From Synechococcus sp. PL34863bin_39 (GTDB lineage: Bacteria > Cyanobacteriota > Cyanobacteriia > PCC-6307 > Cyanobiaceae), in NCBI GenBank assembly GCA_011523155.1, contig WTHL01000288.1:1-9198 (forward strand): DNA of 9,198 nt, in the 5' to 3' direction. Below, one piece after another: positions 6,471 to 9,198 of the stretch (positions within the stretch are counted from its first letter, which is position 1; the number at the start of each line of letters is the position of its first letter). The notes beneath the pieces are model-generated. The model made no database searches and was not told the origin of the DNA. It worked only from the letters and a program-made list of their open reading frames with translations. The position numbers and the translations under genes are program-made.

Positions 6471-8075
6471 CTATCGGCCCTGCATTCGTTCGAGCCACTC
6501 CTGTTGAGCCTTGATGGCAGACCGGTAGCGCTGCTGAAGCGTGGTTGAGAGCCTGTTGGGCATGATCACTGCGGGCGGCATCAGGCTCGGCGTCCGCGAC
6601 TGAACGGCCAGCTTTCGAGGTCTGTCCTGATCTGCATCATCGGGATGCAGGTGCGCTGTGGTGCCCGCGATGGCCTTGGTGTTGTGAGGGGCAGTTGCCG
6701 GCGGTGGCGCCGCTGCGGGTCTGACATTGCGAGGGACAGCATGTGCTGCATGGTCCACGTGATGATCAACACCCTGAGGCTGGTTCAGGGCCAGGATCTG
6801 TTGATGTGGGACCACACTCAGCAGATGGCCAGGCGTCGCATCCGCCGGATAGACAAGGCTGACTTTGACGCGATTCGTTTCTCCAGGGATCAGCGTCAAA
6901 GGACTGATCGGCAGGCTCTGACCGGAGCGCAGTCCGACATGAACGTCACGGTAGCCCTGGGATGTGGTGATTCTGATTGACCCCCTGAAGGCCGTGAAGG
7001 GACCACGACCTTCGGCGATCGGATGGCTGAGGACCAGTGCATGGGCTCCCGCTCCGACCAGATCCAGATCGATGTCGTAGCGGACGCCGTAGGTGCCGAC
7101 ATTGTTCAGCGCCGAATCAATCATCCGGGTGCTCAGCGGATTGATCTGGATGTCTCGGGTCCCGAAGTGATGCTTGTGTGTACTCGTCAGGGGAACGTGC
7201 AGAGCCCCTTGTCTGAGATCGTGGCGAATGCTGCCTCGGTAGTGATCTCCGAGTGCCACACCCGCCACCCTCGAGAACACTTCTCCCCGCTGGATTTCGC
7301 CAAGGCGCTCGAGATAGATGCGTCCCGGTGCGAGTTGGTCGCTGTCGAGTACCGAGAGAAGGTCCGGGATGGAACGTGCCCCTTCCGCAGCAACCACCGC
7401 CATCTGAAACTGTCCATCGCTGGTACCCCGCAGAAGGCCGTTGGCGATTCCCCGGGCCGGTAGTTCTGTGCTGAGGATCACCTTCCGGCTCCGGGCCGGG
7501 ATCACGACCGTTCGCGGCAGACGTCGATCCAGTTCTCCCCTCAGCATCTGGACCGCAGTGGCATCGCCGGGGCCGGTGTTCCAGGGGATGCGCCCCAGAG
7601 GTTTGACGCCCATCAGCTGGTTGGGTCGATAAGGGGCCTCGAAGCTGTTTTTGACTGATCCCCGATGAAACGTCAGAGTGACCGGACGGGGGCTTGGGTT
7701 GATGCCGATTGCGGCAATGGTCAGAGCGCCGCGTTGACGCGTTCCCCCGAGCAGCTTGGCGTTGTCGGGGTAGTACTTGTGGTGGAGGTGAAGGCCGAAC
7801 GGACCGTTAAAGGTGTAGGTGGCGTTTCTCAGCTCTCGTTGTGTCTCGGCTGCGACGGCCGACCCTGGTTGTGTGTCGACCAGGATTCCTGAACCCTTGA
7901 CGATCTCCGGCTGGTTGGAGTGCAGAACCGGCACCTTGTTGAACTGCCCATGCAGCGGTCGTGCAGCTTGGCCCGCCATCAGGGGGACGGACGCCAACGA
8001 CCCGGGAGCCATTCCAATCTCGCTTGTCGCCGAAAAGACGCCGATCAGGACTAGGAGTGAGACTTGTCTGGACAC
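6471..8075 (-). CDS. Exported DUF3370-like protein of unknown function
   Basis: This is a 534-residue protein. The N-terminus (VSLLVLIGVFSATSEIGMA) is a signal peptide, with possible cleavage near AGQA/ARP at about residue 37, so the product is probably periplasmic or outer-membrane associated. The body recalls the cyanobacterial DUF3370 family: RPLHGQFNKVPVLHSNQPEIV, a TGPGD motif (about 167-171), FSRVAGVALGDHYRG (about 267-281) and VSLVYPADATPG (about 404-415). This assignment is from memory of family motifs, not a search. The domain seems to end near 425. The remaining 110 residues are a His/Ala/Pro-rich linker and a charged terminal helix (LQQRYRSAIKAQQEWLERM). His clusters occur at HLHHK, HKHH and HHVDHAAH. 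The GTG start at 8075 places the signal peptide correctly; no Shine-Dalgarno is seen. It is likely the first gene of an operon with the J-domain gene. Confidence 0.8.
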   Translation of the reverse strand: MSRQVSLLVLIGVFSATSEIGMAPGSLASVPLMAGQAARPLHGQFNKVPVLHSNQPEIVKGSGILVDTQPGSAVAAETQRELRNATYTFNGPFGLHLHHKYYPDNAKLLGGTRQRGALTIAAIGINPSPRPVTLTFHRGSVKNSFEAPYRPNQLMGVKPLGRIPWNTGPGDATAVQMLRGELDRRLPRTVVIPARSRKVILSTELPARGIANGLLRGTSDGQFQMAVVAAEGARSIPDLLSVLDSDQLAPGRIYLERLGEIQRGEVFSRVAGVALGDHYRGSIRHDLRQGALHVPLTSTHKHHFGTRDIQINPLSTRMIDSALNNVGTYGVRYDIDLDLVGAGAHALVLSHPIAEGRGPFTAFRGSIRITTSQGYRDVHVGLRSGQSLPISPLTLIPGETNRVKVSLVYPADATPGHLLSVVPHQQILALNQPQGVDHHVDHAAHAVPRNVRPAAAPPPATAPHNTKAIAGTTAHLHPDDADQDRPRKLAVQSRTPSLMPPAVIMPNRLSTTLQQRYRSAIKAQQEWLERMQGR

Positions 8076-8113
8076 AGGAGACGCCCCGGGTGTTGCCGAT
8101 GCCCGCGCTGTGC

Positions 8114-8133
8114 AGGGCTGTGTGTGCAGCCCT
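8114..8133. other. 7-bp hairpin in the leader of the DUF3370-like gene
   Basis: AGGGCTG (8114-8120) pairs exactly with CAGCCCT (8127-8133) around a 6-nt loop. It lies about 38 nt upstream of the GTG start of the minus-strand gene. No T-run follows on either strand. It could be a leader structure or an operator; the sequence does not decide. Confidence 0.5.
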
Positions 8134-8135
8134 CA

Positions 8136-8164
8136 AACTTAAGCATGATCCGATTGGTAGCCAA
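8136..8164 (-). promoter_or_regulatory. Candidate promoter of the DUF3370/J-protein operon
   Basis: On the minus strand, TTGGCT (8164-8159) is followed by a 17-nt spacer and TAAGTT (8141-8136, TANNNT type). Spacing is ideal but the hexamers are weak (4 of 6 and 3 of 6). The -35 element lies inside the left arm of the inverted repeat at 8161-8188, which would suit control by a repressor or activator. This is motif-based inference only. Confidence 0.25.
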
Positions 8165-8188
8165 CGCGTCCCGCAAAACCTGCGTTGG
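8161..8188. repeat. Inverted repeat in the divergent spacer, possible operator
   Basis: CCAACGC (8161-8167) and GCGTTGG (8182-8188) are exact reverse complements separated by 14 nt. The repeat sits between the divergent DUF3370-like gene and the small plus-strand ORF, where a regulator of both could bind. It could also form an RNA hairpin in the leader of the small ORF. Confidence 0.45.
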
Positions 8189-8220
8189 TTCGCCAGTATT
8201 GCCTCATCCGAGTCACCCAC

Positions 8221-8403
8221 ATGCTCCCTCCGTTTGCTTGCAGTTCCGGTGCCGGCTCCGACTGGCGTCGTCAGCATCAGCACCGCAAGTTGGAAATGCT
8301 TCGTTTCTGGCGGGATGGTGTGGAACGTCAGCTCTCAGCATTGCAGGCGTCGATTGCCACCCTTGAGGAGCAGATCGCCCGGGATCAGTCTTCAGAGAGT
8401 TGA
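8221..8403 (+). CDS. Small hypothetical protein, 60 aa, predicted C-terminal coiled coil
   Basis: From ATG 8221 the product begins MLPPFACSSGAGSDWRRQHQ, continues with an LEMLRFWRDGVERQLSAL segment and ends ARDQSSES. I do not recognise a named family. However, its pattern (Trp-Arg start, then a long amphipathic helix with regularly spaced Leu, Ile and Ala, residues about 20-55) resembles small conserved proteins of marine Synechococcus and does not look like random translation. No membrane segment is present. I chose ATG 8221 over an in-frame TTG at 8185, because the residues between do not look conserved and fall in the inverted-repeat region. The last 12 bp overlap the 3' end of the opposing sigma-factor gene. 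It is divergent from the DUF3370-like gene across 145 bp. The function is unknown. Confidence 0.62.
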   Translation: MLPPFACSSGAGSDWRRQHQHRKLEMLRFWRDGVERQLSALQASIATLEEQIARDQSSES

Positions 8404-9081
8404 TTCCCTGCCTCTTGTCACTCCCGCATCCCTGCATTGAACGGAGAGCTGTCTCAGTCCGCTCTTGACGCGTCGTTGCACTGTCATCGCGCTTCTGTTC
8501 AGCATCTGTGCCGTGTCACGAAGACTTCGACCTTCGACGATCACCGCCTTGATGCACCTCTTCTGTTCGTTGTTGAGTGACATCCAGCACTTTGCGATGA
8601 CCCTTTGATGTTCCGAGCTGATCAGCTTGTCGATTCCATCCGTCACTTCTTCCAAGCGGTCCATCTGCGGGCAGTCGTTCAGGTCAATCCACCTGTTCCT
8701 CTGGCTGTAGGCATGAACGGCCTGTTGCTCTTCAGCTGATGAGATCAGCCTGTTCGTTCTGGTGATGTCATCGCTGCAACGTTGCCGTTTAAGAGCTCTT
8801 TGAGCCTGTTCCTGCACCGTCCTCGGCAGGCGAATCAGGCCGATGCTGTCCCTCAGATAGTGAAGAATCGCTCCCCTGATATGGGGTCTTGCGAAGACCT
8901 GAAATGGGGTGGTCATGGATGAATTGAATCGCGCTGCAGCTCGAATCAATCCCATTCGCCCGACCTGGATCAGGTCATCTCTGTCCTGTCCTGTCGCCTT
9001 CGCTAATCGATTGGCGATGGGGTAGACGAGCTCAAGATGTTCGACAACACGACCATCGTTTCTGACTGGTGATTTGTCCAC
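8392..9081 (-). CDS. Short sigma-70-family RNA polymerase sigma factor (alternative, group 3-like)
   Basis: This is a 229-residue protein. Sigma region 2 covers about residues 12-80. The core-binding motif DLIQVGRMGLIRAAARF (36-52) is followed by the -10 recognition segment FARPHIRGAILHYLRD (63-78) and LIRLP. Region 4 with its helix-turn-helix covers about 168-213 (LNNEQKRCI, then SLRDTAQMLNRSAMTVQRRV), which recognises the -35. There is no region 1, and the 80-165 segment between is short with no clear region 3, so it is an alternative factor rather than SigA. The GTG start at 9081 is the only one consistent with the N-terminal helix; an in-frame stop lies about 50 nt upstream and no Shine-Dalgarno is seen. 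Its 3' end overlaps the small ORF by 12 bp. Neither anti-sigma factor nor target promoters can be identified here. Which cyanobacterial Sig subgroup it belongs to cannot be set by eye. Confidence 0.9.
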   Translation of the reverse strand: MDKSPVRNDGRVVEHLELVYPIANRLAKATGQDRDDLIQVGRMGLIRAAARFNSSMTTPFQVFARPHIRGAILHYLRDSIGLIRLPRTVQEQAQRALKRQRCSDDITRTNRLISSAEEQQAVHAYSQRNRWIDLNDCPQMDRLEEVTDGIDKLISSEHQRVIAKCWMSLNNEQKRCIKAVIVEGRSLRDTAQMLNRSAMTVQRRVKSGLRQLSVQCRDAGVTRGRESTL

Positions 9082-9131
9082 GGTTGCTGTGACGCGTGCA
9101 CAGGGACTATTCCCCCGTTCAGGAACTCAAT

Positions 9132-9198
9132 TCAGTGATGCACAACGGAGGCCAGCAGACGTTCCGATCCCTCCCTGCTCAGCCATGGCAGATCGGAG
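9132..9198 (-). CDS. Probable C-terminal end of an unidentified gene (cut by window edge)
   Basis: In one minus-strand frame the edge of the window encodes SDLPWLSREGSERLLASVVH plus a final His and then TGA (9134-9132). The residue pattern and codon choice look like a genuine protein tail, whereas the other frames read poorly. The 50-bp distance to the sigma-factor GTG would fit cotranscription. I do not recognise the family from 21 residues. Confidence 0.42.
   Translation of the reverse strand, partial: SDLPWLSREGSERLLASVVHH

Noticed and set aside
7807..8283. 158-codon minus-strand frame across the DUF3370 gene start and the divergent spacer
   Set aside because: It overlaps the signal-peptide region out of frame and the translation is Arg/Thr/Gly-rich without protein-like pattern.
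7961..8440. 159-codon plus-strand frame from inside the DUF3370 gene through the small ORF
   Set aside because: It covers the small ORF in a different frame, and its product is Ser/Arg/Pro-rich. The 8221-8403 frame has the helix pattern expected of a real protein.
9138..9198. Possible start of a plus-strand gene at ATG 9138 (MHNGGQQTFRSL)
   Set aside because: The minus-strand reading of the same bases looks more like a protein end and has a stop in a sensible place. The plus frame is only 20 codons and lacks a ribosome binding site.

Overview
The window comes from a phycobilisome-bearing picocyanobacterium, most probably a marine Synechococcus. The evidence is a clear apcD gene (allophycocyanin alpha-B, absent from ordinary phycobilisome-less Prochlorococcus), a cyanobacterial DUF3370-type exported protein, GC-rich codon use, weak or absent Shine-Dalgarno sequences with several GTG starts, and compact gene packing. 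The clade cannot be fixed from the sequence alone.

Layout from left to right. The first ten codons of rpmG (ribosomal protein L33) lie on the minus strand at the left edge. They diverge from pheT (+), the phenylalanyl-tRNA synthetase beta chain. pheT converges on rlmD (-), a 23S rRNA m5U methyltransferase, with only 4 bp between the stop codons; a 9-bp hairpin lies inside the end of rlmD. rlmD diverges from apcD (+), which ends in a textbook intrinsic terminator. About 730 bp without a convincing gene follows (4647-5377). This stretch lies between two 3' ends, so it is not needed as a promoter region for its neighbours. It holds perfect hairpins, recurring GGTCT/AGACC words and coding-like fragments in shifting frames.

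The right half is mostly minus strand. A probable two-gene operon contains a secreted DUF3370-like protein (8075 to 6471) and, 25 bp downstream, a ribbon-helix-helix/J-domain protein (6445 to 5378). A 145-bp spacer with two hairpins separates the DUF3370 gene from a small plus-strand ORF (60 aa). The tail of that ORF overlaps the 3' end of a short sigma-70-family factor gene (9081 to 8392, minus). At the right edge, 21 residues of a probable C-terminus of an unidentified minus-strand gene lie just upstream of the sigma gene.

Functionally, the left half is translation housekeeping plus light harvesting. The right half is less characterised: an alternative sigma factor, a small conserved-looking protein, an exported protein of unknown function, and a J-domain protein with a DNA-binding-type N-terminus. 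The last two are the best candidates for an undescribed functional pair. I found no CRISPR array, tRNA, rRNA, insertion sequence or defence system.
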